Assembly: GCA_959604655.1 (NCBI GenBank)
Contig: CAUHCL010000024.1
Coordinates: 1-22,736, forward strand
Length of the DNA: 22,736 nucleotides
Direction of reading: 5' to 3'
DNA from: an uncultured Alistipes sp.
GTDB taxonomy: Bacteria > Bacteroidota > Bacteroidia > Bacteroidales > Rikenellaceae
The notes below the pieces were generated by a model. That model was given only the letters and a program-made list of their open reading frames with translations. It was not told where the DNA came from and made no database searches. Below, one piece after another: positions 9,178-17,316 of the stretch (position 1 is its first letter; each line of letters begins with the position of its first letter). A program made the position numbers and the translations under genes.

Positions 9178-11358
9178 CTATTTTTCGGAAGTTAAACGGG
9201 TGCGGGCGCGGGTCACCTCGCGCGTCAGTTCCTCCGACATGCCGCCCTTCTCCAGCAGGCGGTCGCATGTCTCTATTATCACGCCGCGGTTGGCCGAGAG
9301 GTTGAACCACGCCAGTGCCTCGGCCATGAGCACGCGAAGTTCCTCGTCCTCGGTCTCGTCGCCGAGGATTCGGGCGAACTCGCCTGCGAACTGGTTGAGC
9401 GGGCGGTTCTTGAGATAGGTGGTGTAGAATCGGCGCCACTTGCCGTTGTCGCGGTCGGCTATGTCGGCCAGATCCTTGGGCATGCCCTTCACCGTCTCGC
9501 TGTCCAGAGCGCCCAGCAGCTCCTTCTTGTATTTCTCGGCGTTGCAGAAGTCTGCGTCGGCGAAGCGCTTCTCCACGGCGGCCTTCACCTTGTCGCGGTC
9601 GAAGCACTTGAGCGACTGCACGGTCTGGAACACCACGCGGGCCGAGTTGTGGTCGTCGATGTAGGTGTCGACCAGCAGCGGGATGAAATCGTCGTCGCCC
9701 ACGCGGCCCATGCGCGTGACGCCTATGCGGCGCAGGAACTCGAACTCGTCGCTCACCGACGCCATGAGTATCTTCTTGAACTCTGGCCCGTTGAGGCTCT
9801 CGGCGAGGCGGAATGCGGTGTGGCGCACCACGGCGTAGGGCGAGTGCATGAATTGGTCGAGCAGCACCTCGCCCGTCTTCGGGTAGTTTTCCTCGTAGAG
9901 ACGTATGAGGGCCAGCGAACGCATGTCGGCGATGTCGCTGTCGAGCTGCGCGAGCCAGTATTCGGGCTCTTTGCGCAGCACGTTGCGGTTGATGTCGAGA
10001 CGCTCGGCGTCGGGGCTGCCAAACGCGAGGGTCGGGTCGCCCGAGATGTGCGATTCGAGTATGTTGATGTGCTTGGCCCATGCGCCCACGCGCATGCCGT
10101 GGGCCAGCAGGCCGAGCAGGTCGAAGGCCGACTTGTCCTGAAGCACGTTCACGCTGTTGGCCCACGCCACGCAGCAGTCGCCCTCGGCGAAGATGTATTT
10201 GCCCGCTATGTAGTCGCCGTTGCGGAAGTCGCCGTTGTAGCATGCGTCGAATATCACCATGCGGGCGTTGGGGCGTATGTCGTTGATTTCTTCGTTGATG
10301 ATGCCCAGCCGCAGGTCGAGCAGCGAATCCTTCTCCATGGCGGCGGGAGTCTCGGCGTCGGCGTACCACGCCGAGTCGAGTCCCCACTTCTCGGCCGATT
10401 TGCGGGCGAATTCGGGATTGCGGCGGTAGAGCGAGCGCAGGCGCGTCTCCATCTGCTCCACGTGGGCGTCGCTCTCCGTGGTCACGGGGTCGCCCGACAC
10501 GTACTGGCGGTAGTAGTCGCCGTGCTCGTGGAACACCATGAAGTCGAGGTCCTTGCGGCGCAGCTCGCGGATCAGGTCGTATTTCATGTAGGGATCCATC
10601 GAGTAGCGCAGATACTTGGCCGTGTTGCCGTGCGAGAATCGGTCGCCGAACTGCTCGCGCGTGATCTGCTGCTCGCTGCGCCATGCGGTGAGCGAGTTGG
10701 AGTAGGATCCGTGGCCCGTGTACGACACGAAGCGGTCGAACTCGTTGCCCGAGCGGTGCTCGCGCACGGCCTTCTCCAGATAGCGGGCTATCTGCGCATA
10801 GGGGTCGCCGTTGCTCGTCTGGGGCTTGATGCGCGCCGAGTAGATGTCGCACGAGATGTATTGCGGCGAGTCGGGAGCCATGGCGTAGAAGTGCATGAGG
10901 CCCTTGGCAGGCTCGTCGAGCGGGGTGAACTTCAGATCGAAGTCGTCGTAGAAGCGGTCCGAGGGTACCGAGCACTCTTCGAGCGGGAATTTGCGCTCGT
11001 CCATCTTGAACGCCGAGGTGAGGTGCTGGGCGCGGGTTATCATCGCTATGGGCACCTCGCCTATGAATACGCAGCCCTCCAGAGCTTCCTCGTCGTGGAG
11101 GCGTCGGAGAAGCGCACGCACCTCATCGGGCGACTTCCATTGCGCGTAGGCCACGAACACGGGCAGTCCCTCGCTCTCCACGGTCTGCTTGTAGAGAGCT
11201 ATCTGTTGCCGACAGTTGACGTAGGTGAGGCTGTCGGTAATCACGGCGAACGACGAGGCGCCCTTGGCGGCGGGCCGTTCCACCTGCTGCGCGCGCCCCG
11301 CGGTCGCCGCAACCACGGCGGCGAGCAGAAACGCGCATAATCTTATTTTACGAATCAT
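9178..11358 (-). CDS. Exported gingipain-like (C25) protein with C-terminal HEAT repeats, paralogue C
   Basis: This is the first-transcribed of the three paralogues, 726 residues, with a signal peptide ending near GRAQ (residue 24). Landmarks: CVFIGEVPIAM at about 96-106, SDRFYDDFDLKF at 133-144, CDIYSARIKP at 170-179, YTGHGSYS at 213-220, FHEHGDYY at 276-283, FDACYNGDF at 370-378 and HISGDPTLAF at 437-446. FDACYNGDF is nearly the gingipain R active-site sequence DVACVNGDF, and the AWANSVN that follows matches its ASTIN segment. The predicted dyad is H279 and C373. HEAT-like helices cover about 455-726. No lipobox, propeptide or type IX sorting domain is apparent. A 107-base gap containing a hairpin and a nine-codon mini-ORF separates it from the DUF6850 gene, so its expression may be set apart from the upstream genes. 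Confidence 0.75.
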   Translation of the reverse strand: MIRKIRLCAFLLAAVVAATAGRAQQVERPAAKGASSFAVITDSLTYVNCRQQIALYKQTVESEGLPVFVAYAQWKSPDEVRALLRRLHDEEALEGCVFIGEVPIAMITRAQHLTSAFKMDERKFPLEECSVPSDRFYDDFDLKFTPLDEPAKGLMHFYAMAPDSPQYISCDIYSARIKPQTSNGDPYAQIARYLEKAVREHRSGNEFDRFVSYTGHGSYSNSLTAWRSEQQITREQFGDRFSHGNTAKYLRYSMDPYMKYDLIRELRRKDLDFMVFHEHGDYYRQYVSGDPVTTESDAHVEQMETRLRSLYRRNPEFARKSAEKWGLDSAWYADAETPAAMEKDSLLDLRLGIINEEINDIRPNARMVIFDACYNGDFRNGDYIAGKYIFAEGDCCVAWANSVNVLQDKSAFDLLGLLAHGMRVGAWAKHINILESHISGDPTLAFGSPDAERLDINRNVLRKEPEYWLAQLDSDIADMRSLALIRLYEENYPKTGEVLLDQFMHSPYAVVRHTAFRLAESLNGPEFKKILMASVSDEFEFLRRIGVTRMGRVGDDDFIPLLVDTYIDDHNSARVVFQTVQSLKCFDRDKVKAAVEKRFADADFCNAEKYKKELLGALDSETVKGMPKDLADIADRDNGKWRRFYTTYLKNRPLNQFAGEFARILGDETEDEELRVLMAEALAWFNLSANRGVIIETCDRLLEKGGMSEELTREVTRARTRLTSEK

Positions 11359-11388
11359 TTATGTGAGTTTTTTTGCTTGTCTTTTCAT
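11359..11388 (-). other. Nine-codon mini-ORF abutting the paralogue C start
   Basis: On the minus strand an ATG at 11388-11386 opens a frame that reads MKRQAKKLT and stops with TAA at 11361-11359. The stop is directly followed by the ATG of the paralogue C gene. The frame contains a run of seven A. It could be a leader peptide giving translational coupling, or a chance frame in the ribosome-binding region. Confidence 0.3.
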
Positions 11389-11410
11389 GTTGCCCCCTAC
11401 AACGTCGGAA

Positions 11411-11434
11411 GTTCGCCGCTTGTCGGCGGCGAAC
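11411..11434 (-). promoter_or_regulatory. Intergenic hairpin between DUF6850 and C25-HEAT genes
   Basis: GTTCGCCGC at 11411-11419 and GCGGCGAAC at 11426-11434 are perfect complements with a six-base loop. No T-run follows on the minus strand, so it is not a standard terminator. It could stabilise the upstream message, mark a processing site or attenuate transcription into the peptidase genes. Confidence 0.5.
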
Positions 11435-11465
11435 TGTCCGTGCGTCGGGGTGTGTTCGGGGCGCG

Positions 11466-13046
11466 TCAGAACGTGAGACCCGCCTTTACCGTCAGGAACC
11501 CGCGGCGACCCAGGTCGCGGCCTATGTCGGAGTCGAGTGCCTTGTAAATGTCGCCCGAGACCGTGGCGAATACCGACGAGCGGCCGTTGAATATGCCGTG
11601 CCGCGTGTAGGTCAGCTCGCCGCCCAGCGAGTAGTGGTCGCAGCGCAAGTAGTCGTAGTCGTGCAGCACCATGTCGGTGTAGATCTCCGACGAGGCGTTG
11701 CGGCCCGTGTAGACGTGCTCGCTGTCGAGCGAGTGCTTGTACTCTCCGCGCGCGCCGAGAAGTATGGAGTTGTCGCCGAAGCGGAAGTTCTTCTTGACGT
11801 GGGCGCCGAAGCGTATGCCGTCCGTCGACTGCGTGCTGCGGGGGATGTAGTAGATGTCCGACAGCTTTTCGTGGCGGACCTCGATGCCCGCCAGCCAGCG
11901 GTAGGCCTCGCCGCCGTCGCGGTTCATGTAGTCGAGGATGAATCCCGCGCGTCGCGTCGAGAAGTTCGAGCGGATGTTCTTCGAGAGCACCACCCATTGG
12001 CTCACCTCGTAAGTGTTGTCGAATATCTGCACGTACTCTATGCCGTCGATGCTGCGGTCGTAGTACTCGGTGTCGAGGACGAGGGCGTTGCGCTCGTCCA
12101 TGTTCCACAGCAGGTTGAGCTTGCCGATCCAGATGTTCTCCTTGGTCGTGCCGATGATCTTGGGCGTGGTGTAGTTGTTGTTGGCGTCCTCCACGGTGTG
12201 GGTGTACTTGCCCGAGAGCAGCAGCTTCACGTCGTCGTTCGCGAACGAGTACTGCACCCCGCCGCCCAGCGTGTTGGCGTTGTAGTCGCGCAGACCCGAT
12301 ACGGTTTGCGCGCCGAGCTCGCCCTCGGTGAAGAATCCCGGGGCCAGCACCTCCCACACGGGCTGGTTGACGAAGCTCACCGAGTTCAGGTTCAATCCGT
12401 CCTCACGGCGCGATACGTAGGTGAAGTCGGCGCCCACGGCGTGACGGCCCATGGTGACCGCCACCGACGGGGTGACGGCGAATTTCGACATCATCATCTT
12501 GGGACGGGGGTCCATCTGCTTGGCTCCCTGCGCGTTGGTGTAGTCGATGCCCGCGCCGAGCACCAGTCGGTCCCACAGCACGGGGGTCGCGGCCTTCAGT
12601 CCGAGCGAATAGTCCATGTTGATCCAGTCGCTCTCGTTGCGGTCGGCTATGTAGAAGGGCATGCCGCGCAGGGGGTCGATGAGCGAGGCGTTGAAACGCG
12701 CGTCGCGGATCTTGTCGTGCGTGTAGTCGAAGTATCCCCACAGGAAGGTGCCGCCCAGATTGTCGAACGTGCCGCCGCCATCGGTCGAGAAGCCGTAGGA
12801 GTCGTTGTTCGCCCCTTCCTGGGCGCGTCTGTATCCGCCCTTGGTCTTGCCGTAGTTTATGCCCAGCGTGCTGTATCGTCCCATGGCGTCGAGCTGCGCA
12901 CCCGCGGCGTTGTCGGTGTTGGTAAACCAGAGGCTCTCCATCTTCATGCGCTCGATGCTCGCGGGCGTGGCGGCCTGCTGGGCCGCGGCGCCGAGCGTCG
13001 TTGCCGCCAGGGCCAGTGAAAGCGCTGTAAGTCTTATGTTTTTCAT
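11466..13046 (-). CDS. DUF6850-family outer-membrane beta-barrel protein
   Basis: This 526-residue protein is predicted to form an outer-membrane barrel. A signal peptide ends near TLGAAAQ (residue 23). The rest alternates short amphipathic strands with turns, and the chain ends in aromatic VKAGLTF, the usual signal for barrel insertion. The start of the mature protein (SLWFTNTDNAAGAQL), the PFYIADRNESDWINMDYSLGL stretch and the MDPRPKMMMSKFAVTPSVAV stretch fit my recollection of the DUF6850 family, which is found in Bacteroidota beside TonB receptors and DUF4876 lipoproteins. It lacks a plug and a carboxypeptidase-D-like domain, so it is not itself a TonB-dependent transporter. Its start is 33 bases after the stop of the DUF4876 gene. 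Role unknown; a partner porin or secretion pore for the receptor system is possible. Confidence 0.75.
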   Translation of the reverse strand: MKNIRLTALSLALAATTLGAAAQQAATPASIERMKMESLWFTNTDNAAGAQLDAMGRYSTLGINYGKTKGGYRRAQEGANNDSYGFSTDGGGTFDNLGGTFLWGYFDYTHDKIRDARFNASLIDPLRGMPFYIADRNESDWINMDYSLGLKAATPVLWDRLVLGAGIDYTNAQGAKQMDPRPKMMMSKFAVTPSVAVTMGRHAVGADFTYVSRREDGLNLNSVSFVNQPVWEVLAPGFFTEGELGAQTVSGLRDYNANTLGGGVQYSFANDDVKLLLSGKYTHTVEDANNNYTTPKIIGTTKENIWIGKLNLLWNMDERNALVLDTEYYDRSIDGIEYVQIFDNTYEVSQWVVLSKNIRSNFSTRRAGFILDYMNRDGGEAYRWLAGIEVRHEKLSDIYYIPRSTQSTDGIRFGAHVKKNFRFGDNSILLGARGEYKHSLDSEHVYTGRNASSEIYTDMVLHDYDYLRCDHYSLGGELTYTRHGIFNGRSSVFATVSGDIYKALDSDIGRDLGRRGFLTVKAGLTF

Positions 13047-13079
13047 CGTTGAGTTCTGTTTTTTATGCGTTTGACATGA

Positions 13080-14372
13080 TTATTCGGCCCACGGGCTCCA
13101 CGAGGGGCGTCTCTCGCCGTTGCGGCGTATTGCGGGGCGGTCCATCACCTCGAAATCGTCGGTCGAGTTGTTGGTGTCCTGATATATGGGCGTGCCGTCG
13201 TCGCGCGTGGCGACCACCTTGCGGCAGATGCTCTTGCCCAGATAGGTGCCGCCCACGGAAGCCGCGCCCGAATCGATGATGCCCGGGATTCGCTTCATGT
13301 TCAAGTCGCTCATGGTGGGGATCAGCTCCACGGCGTCGAGGATGTCGCCCACGGGCATGCGGGCATACTCCTGCCCCGAGCCGCCGACCACCTTCTGCGT
13401 GGTGACGCCCACCTTCCAGTAGTCGTCGTCGCCGAAGGCGAGGTTGCGCCCGGGCTGGTAGAGGCAGAACGCCGAGCCGCTCACCGACGTGAGCCACTGC
13501 ATCTTGTTGATGTATCCCGACCAGAACACGTAGGGCAGGTCGGGGACGTCCTCGTTCACGCGCTGCGGGTTGCCTGCCCAGCACTCCCACTCCGACTTCG
13601 AGTTGTCGATGAGTCCGAAGGCGCCCGAGAAGCTGGTGTTCTTGGTGTGGTCGGCAGCCTCCTGCGCTATCACCACCGACTCGCCCGGCAGCAGCGGCCA
13701 GTCGTCGCCGTCGCCCTGTATCTGCCACAGCGTGACGCCGTAGGCGTATCGGTCCACGCCGTCCTCGGCGGGCCATGCGGGCAGGCTCGTGGTGGCGAAG
13801 GCGGGATGGAGCTGCGTGAGGCAGAGGTGGTCGAGATATACCGTCTCGTCGCCGTTGTTGTAGATCTCGTAGAACTGTCCTCGGAAGTAGTTGCCCGGGG
13901 CGCCGCAGTAGTATATCTCGCGGAAGCAGATGGGCGAGCCGAGTATGGGGCGCACCGATATGGTGGTCGAGGCGTCGATGCGCTCGGGCGTCACGTCGTC
14001 GATCAGCGCCACGTTCTGGTTCAGGGCGTTGAGTATGTAGCTCTTGCCGCCGAGCTTCTCGGTCTTGCGCACGGTGACGTTGTAGATTCCGGGGGTCAGA
14101 CGCGCCTTGGCTATGCCGTCGCTGCCGACGGGAACGACGGTCTCGATCATCTCCGAGAAGTTGTTGAACTTGACCTCCAGATCGGCGAACCACTCGTCGG
14201 GGGCGCTGACGGTGTTGCCGTCGGGATCGGAGAAGTCGGCGATGTCGACCTTGTAGGCCACGTCGATGAGGCGTATCACCTCGGCCTTGTCGGCCTCGTT
14301 CATCATTTCGGCGCACGCGCCCGCCAGAAACGCTGCGGCGAGGGCGGCTATGGTGTGTATGTATCTTTTCAT
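13080..14372 (-). CDS. DUF4876 domain lipoprotein
   Basis: This 430-residue lipoprotein carries a clear lipobox, LAGAC, with the lipidated Cys at 20. The first part after the Cys (about 40-145) has a beta-sandwich character, with alternating strands and LTPGIYNVTV, resembling a carboxypeptidase-D-like or Ig-like fold. The diagnostic part is FREIYYCGAPG at 150-160 followed by FYEIYNNGDETVYLDHLCL at 167-185, the core of DUF4876. The remainder is rich in Trp and Tyr, as in surface ligand-binding proteins. It is encoded between a TonB-dependent receptor (16 bases upstream) and the DUF6850 barrel, which is the position SusD-like lipoproteins take in polysaccharide systems, although it has no SusD-type TPR fold. 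It may be the substrate-binding partner of the receptor. Whether it is flipped to the cell surface cannot be told: the residues after Cys (AEMMNEADKAE) are only mildly acidic. Confidence 0.8.
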   Translation of the reverse strand: MKRYIHTIAALAAAFLAGACAEMMNEADKAEVIRLIDVAYKVDIADFSDPDGNTVSAPDEWFADLEVKFNNFSEMIETVVPVGSDGIAKARLTPGIYNVTVRKTEKLGGKSYILNALNQNVALIDDVTPERIDASTTISVRPILGSPICFREIYYCGAPGNYFRGQFYEIYNNGDETVYLDHLCLTQLHPAFATTSLPAWPAEDGVDRYAYGVTLWQIQGDGDDWPLLPGESVVIAQEAADHTKNTSFSGAFGLIDNSKSEWECWAGNPQRVNEDVPDLPYVFWSGYINKMQWLTSVSGSAFCLYQPGRNLAFGDDDYWKVGVTTQKVVGGSGQEYARMPVGDILDAVELIPTMSDLNMKRIPGIIDSGAASVGGTYLGKSICRKVVATRDDGTPIYQDTNNSTDDFEVMDRPAIRRNGERRPSWSPWAE

Positions 14373-14388
14373 TACGATGGTCGTTTGG

Positions 14389-17238
14389 TTATTTTATGAT
14401 TGCGGTGAGCGAGAGTCCGAAGAAGAACGTGTCGTCGTTGCGGCGCACGAACTTGCCCGGGGTCTTGGTGCTCTGCCACAGCGGGGTGCTGCGGAACGCG
14501 TTGTTGGCGTAGAACGATATGCGCAGGTAATCCTTGATCTCCTTGGTGACGTTGATGTTCATGCAGAGCACGGGCGACATGTAGCTGTCCTTGATGTTGC
14601 GGCGCACGTCGAGCTCCTTGCGCACGTCGAGCACCTTGAATTCCTCCTGCTCGAACATCGACTCGTTGAAATCGTACATCTTGCCGTCGTTGACCGACAC
14701 GTACTTCACGGGTATCTCGTCGTTGATGTACTTCTCCCATGTGTTCTCGCGCCATACCACGTTGGCCGTGGCCGAGATCACGAAGCCTATGCTCGGTATG
14801 TTGTGCACGGCCTTGAGGTTGGTCGACAGTATCTCGTTGTGCAGATGCTTTCCGTCGGCGAACACTCCCACATGGTCGTAGATGTTGCCCGACGAGGCGC
14901 GGTCGTAAGTGAAGCCGTTCTTCCAGCTCTCGGTGTGCGTCCATGCGCCGTCGAGGATGAATCGCGTGCGGATGGCGTCTATACGGCCGAAATCGAGCGA
15001 CAACTCTATACCCTTGGTTTCATATGCGGCGTTGTTGGTGGGCATCGAGTAGTAGAGCAGTATGGGCGTCGACGATTCCTCCCTCAGGGCGGGCAGCGTG
15101 GTGCCGTCCTCGGGCAGTCCGTCGGCCACGGCGTATTTTACCAGATCGACGCTGCGGTACGAATTGACGGTCGACGAGAAGGCGTAGCCGTTGGTGCTGC
15201 GGTCCTTGAACAGCGTCACCGATCCGTTCACCTGACCGATCTTGAAGTCCACTCCCGCCTCGTACTTGGTGGCGGTGGCCATCTTCAGGTCGTAGTTCTT
15301 GGTGTCGAACACGCGGGTGGTGATTATCTGGAACTTCTGCGCGTCGGGAGTGGTGATCGACGTCGCGTTGTTGAAGTTGAGCAGGTCGAAATAGGCCTCC
15401 TGCGGATAGAGCAGCGCCAGCGTGGGGGTCTTGGCCGTGACGCCGTAGCCGCCGCGGATGAAGAGGCGGTTGGGGATGATCTCCAGCGATGCGTTGAGTC
15501 GCGGTGCGGCCACGCCGTCGAAATCGAACACCTTGTCGTAACGCACGCCCGCCACGATGTTGAGGTTGCGCTCGGCGAAACGGAGGTTGAACGCCTCCTC
15601 GGCGAAGAGTCCGAGCGTCGACATGAACGGCACGTCGTCGTAAGCCCTCTCACGCTGCGTGGCGTAGTTGTACGACAGGTTGCGCTGCGGCGGGCAGTCG
15701 GGGTCGTAGACCTTGCCGCGGCCCGTGTTGCCGTCGTTCTTGAAGTCGGCGCCGATCTTTATGAAGTGGCTCGTGGGGCCAGCCTTGCCCGAGAAGTTGG
15801 CCACCACCTGGGCGTAGGTGTTCAGCTCCTTGCCGTAGATGTTGTAGGCGTAGAAGTAGCTGTTGGGCGTTCTCCAGGCCTTGTCGGTGCTGGTGCCGTC
15901 GATCAGCACGCTGCCGTCCTCGGCGTAGATGGGGGTACCCTGCACACTGGAGAGCATGTCGCCGTCGGTCTTCGAGGTCGAGAACGACCACTCGGCATTT
16001 CCCGCCATGTCCTCGTAATAGGTGTGCTTGTCGGTGAGCGTGAACGACGCGGCGTATTTTATGTTGTTGAACCAGCCCTTGTCGAACGACACTGTGCCTT
16101 TGGTGTTGAAACGGTAGCGGCGCTCCTTCTGCGATTTGTAGGTGATATCGTTCTCATCCCCGGGAGTGGGTTTGTCCTTGTCGTCGTAGTTGCCGAACGA
16201 GAGGGTCGAGTTGGTGTACCACCTGCCGATGCTGTTGGTGTAGCCCACGGTGGCGTTCACGCGGTTGTAGTGCGAGTAGCCCTCGGTGGGTTTGTACTGC
16301 GAGTAGGTGTAGTCGGCGCTGTAATTGAGCGCACCCGCCGACCTGCCCGCTTTCTCGCCGAGCTGTATGCCGTGCGTGGCCGACACCTGGTAGAGGTTGG
16401 GATTCATGGTCAGCTTCACCTGGAGCGGAGCGCGGCCCGCCTTCGAGTTCACCAGCACAGCACCCGAGGTGATGTCGCCGTACTCGACCGAGGCTATGCC
16501 TCGTATCACCTCCACCGACTCGATGTTGTCGGTCGATATCTGGCGCATGTCGACGCCCGAGGTAGGGGTCGCCATGGCGGCGTGGCCGTTGCCGAGTGCA
16601 CTGTTGAAGGCCATCTCTCCGCCCATCGCCGCGTCCACGTTCTGCATGTTGGAGTTGTTCGACAGCGGCGAGCCGTCCATTATGACGGCCGTGCCGAGGC
16701 TCGAACCGCCGCGGATGGAGAATACCGACGCCTGCGCGAGGGTGAGGTTGTCGGTCGACTGCACGGTCGATCCGGGCAGCAGGCTCATCACGTCCGACAG
16801 CGAGGTCGACTGTATGTGGTCCATGGCCGTGCGCGAGATGGTCGACGAGGTGGCTGCGCCAGCCTTGCCCGCTTCAGCCGTCACCACCACGTCCTCCACG
16901 CGGAAGTTGGCGGGTTGCAGGTCGAGCTTGATGACGTTTTCACCCCCCCCCTTTACGGTCACCACCGTCTCCAGAGGTTCGTAGCCGAGGAAGGAGACCT
17001 CGATCTTCTGCTTGCCCGCAGGCACGTTCTTGAAACGGAACTCGCCCTTGTTGTCCGTCACGGTCTGAAGCCCTGCGTCGGGAAGATGCACGAGCGCGTA
17101 GGCGACGGGACTCTTGCTGTCGGCGGCCGCTACGGTGCCGCTCAGCGAGGCTTTGGTCTGCGCATTCGACGGCAACACTGCGGCTGCGGCCGCCAGTATC
17201 GCCGAGATACAAAGTTTGGCAAAAATTTTCATACGCAT
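14389..17238 (-). CDS. TonB-dependent outer-membrane receptor
   Basis: This is the first gene of the minus-strand operon, a 949-residue active transporter of the outer membrane. A signal peptide ends near AVLPSNAQ (residue 27). A carboxypeptidase-D-like domain follows (about 30-110; GEFRFKNVPAGKQKIEVSFLGY). EDVVVTA at about 115 may act as a TonB box. The plug has DVMSLLPGSTVQ at 149-160, FSIRGGSS at 173-180 and EVIRGIASVEYGDITSGAV at 243-261. The 22-strand barrel occupies the rest and ends FFFGLSLTAIIK. It is of the general siderophore/vitamin type rather than SusC, and no SusD gene is adjacent. The start could be the second ATG (17232, MKIF). An unbroken run of nine G encodes part of Lys96-Gly97-Gly98-Gly99 (plus strand 16943-16951), a possible slippage site just before the plug. 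Confidence 0.9.
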   Translation of the reverse strand: MRMKIFAKLCISAILAAAAAVLPSNAQTKASLSGTVAAADSKSPVAYALVHLPDAGLQTVTDNKGEFRFKNVPAGKQKIEVSFLGYEPLETVVTVKGGGENVIKLDLQPANFRVEDVVVTAEAGKAGAATSSTISRTAMDHIQSTSLSDVMSLLPGSTVQSTDNLTLAQASVFSIRGGSSLGTAVIMDGSPLSNNSNMQNVDAAMGGEMAFNSALGNGHAAMATPTSGVDMRQISTDNIESVEVIRGIASVEYGDITSGAVLVNSKAGRAPLQVKLTMNPNLYQVSATHGIQLGEKAGRSAGALNYSADYTYSQYKPTEGYSHYNRVNATVGYTNSIGRWYTNSTLSFGNYDDKDKPTPGDENDITYKSQKERRYRFNTKGTVSFDKGWFNNIKYAASFTLTDKHTYYEDMAGNAEWSFSTSKTDGDMLSSVQGTPIYAEDGSVLIDGTSTDKAWRTPNSYFYAYNIYGKELNTYAQVVANFSGKAGPTSHFIKIGADFKNDGNTGRGKVYDPDCPPQRNLSYNYATQRERAYDDVPFMSTLGLFAEEAFNLRFAERNLNIVAGVRYDKVFDFDGVAAPRLNASLEIIPNRLFIRGGYGVTAKTPTLALLYPQEAYFDLLNFNNATSITTPDAQKFQIITTRVFDTKNYDLKMATATKYEAGVDFKIGQVNGSVTLFKDRSTNGYAFSSTVNSYRSVDLVKYAVADGLPEDGTTLPALREESSTPILLYYSMPTNNAAYETKGIELSLDFGRIDAIRTRFILDGAWTHTESWKNGFTYDRASSGNIYDHVGVFADGKHLHNEILSTNLKAVHNIPSIGFVISATANVVWRENTWEKYINDEIPVKYVSVNDGKMYDFNESMFEQEEFKVLDVRKELDVRRNIKDSYMSPVLCMNINVTKEIKDYLRISFYANNAFRSTPLWQSTKTPGKFVRRNDDTFFFGLSLTAIIK
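16943..16951 (-). repeat. Nine-G homopolymer inside the TonB receptor gene
   Basis: The coding strand reads AAG GGG GGG GGT across the linker between the carboxypeptidase-D-like and plug domains. At nine G the frame is open. A gain or loss of one G would shift the frame within the first 100 codons and remove the receptor. Confidence 0.85.
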
Positions 17239-17284
17239 TTGTTTGGGTTTATTGTAAATTTTCGTTGTCTGCCTGTCGACAGTG

Positions 17285-17316
17285 CAAAGGTAGCGGGCAC
17301 CGTTTCGTTCGGCAAT
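17285..17316 (-). promoter_or_regulatory. Predicted promoter of the receptor/C25-HEAT operon
   Basis: On the minus strand TACCTTTG (complement of 17285-17292) matches the Bacteroidota -7 consensus exactly. About 19 bases upstream lies TTGC (complement of 17312-17315), an imperfect -33 TTTG. Transcription would begin near 17278, giving a leader of about 40 bases before the receptor ATG. Confidence 0.6.

Noticed and set aside
4724..11358. Type IX secretion C-terminal sorting domain on the C25-HEAT proteins
   Set aside because: I looked for the beta-rich C-terminal domain typical of gingipains. All three proteins end in helical repeat sequence (for example RKTLARLAAY), so it is absent.
14389..17238. 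SusC-type polysaccharide receptor
   Set aside because: No SusD-like gene is adjacent and the partner is a DUF4876 lipoprotein. The general TonB receptor label is safer.
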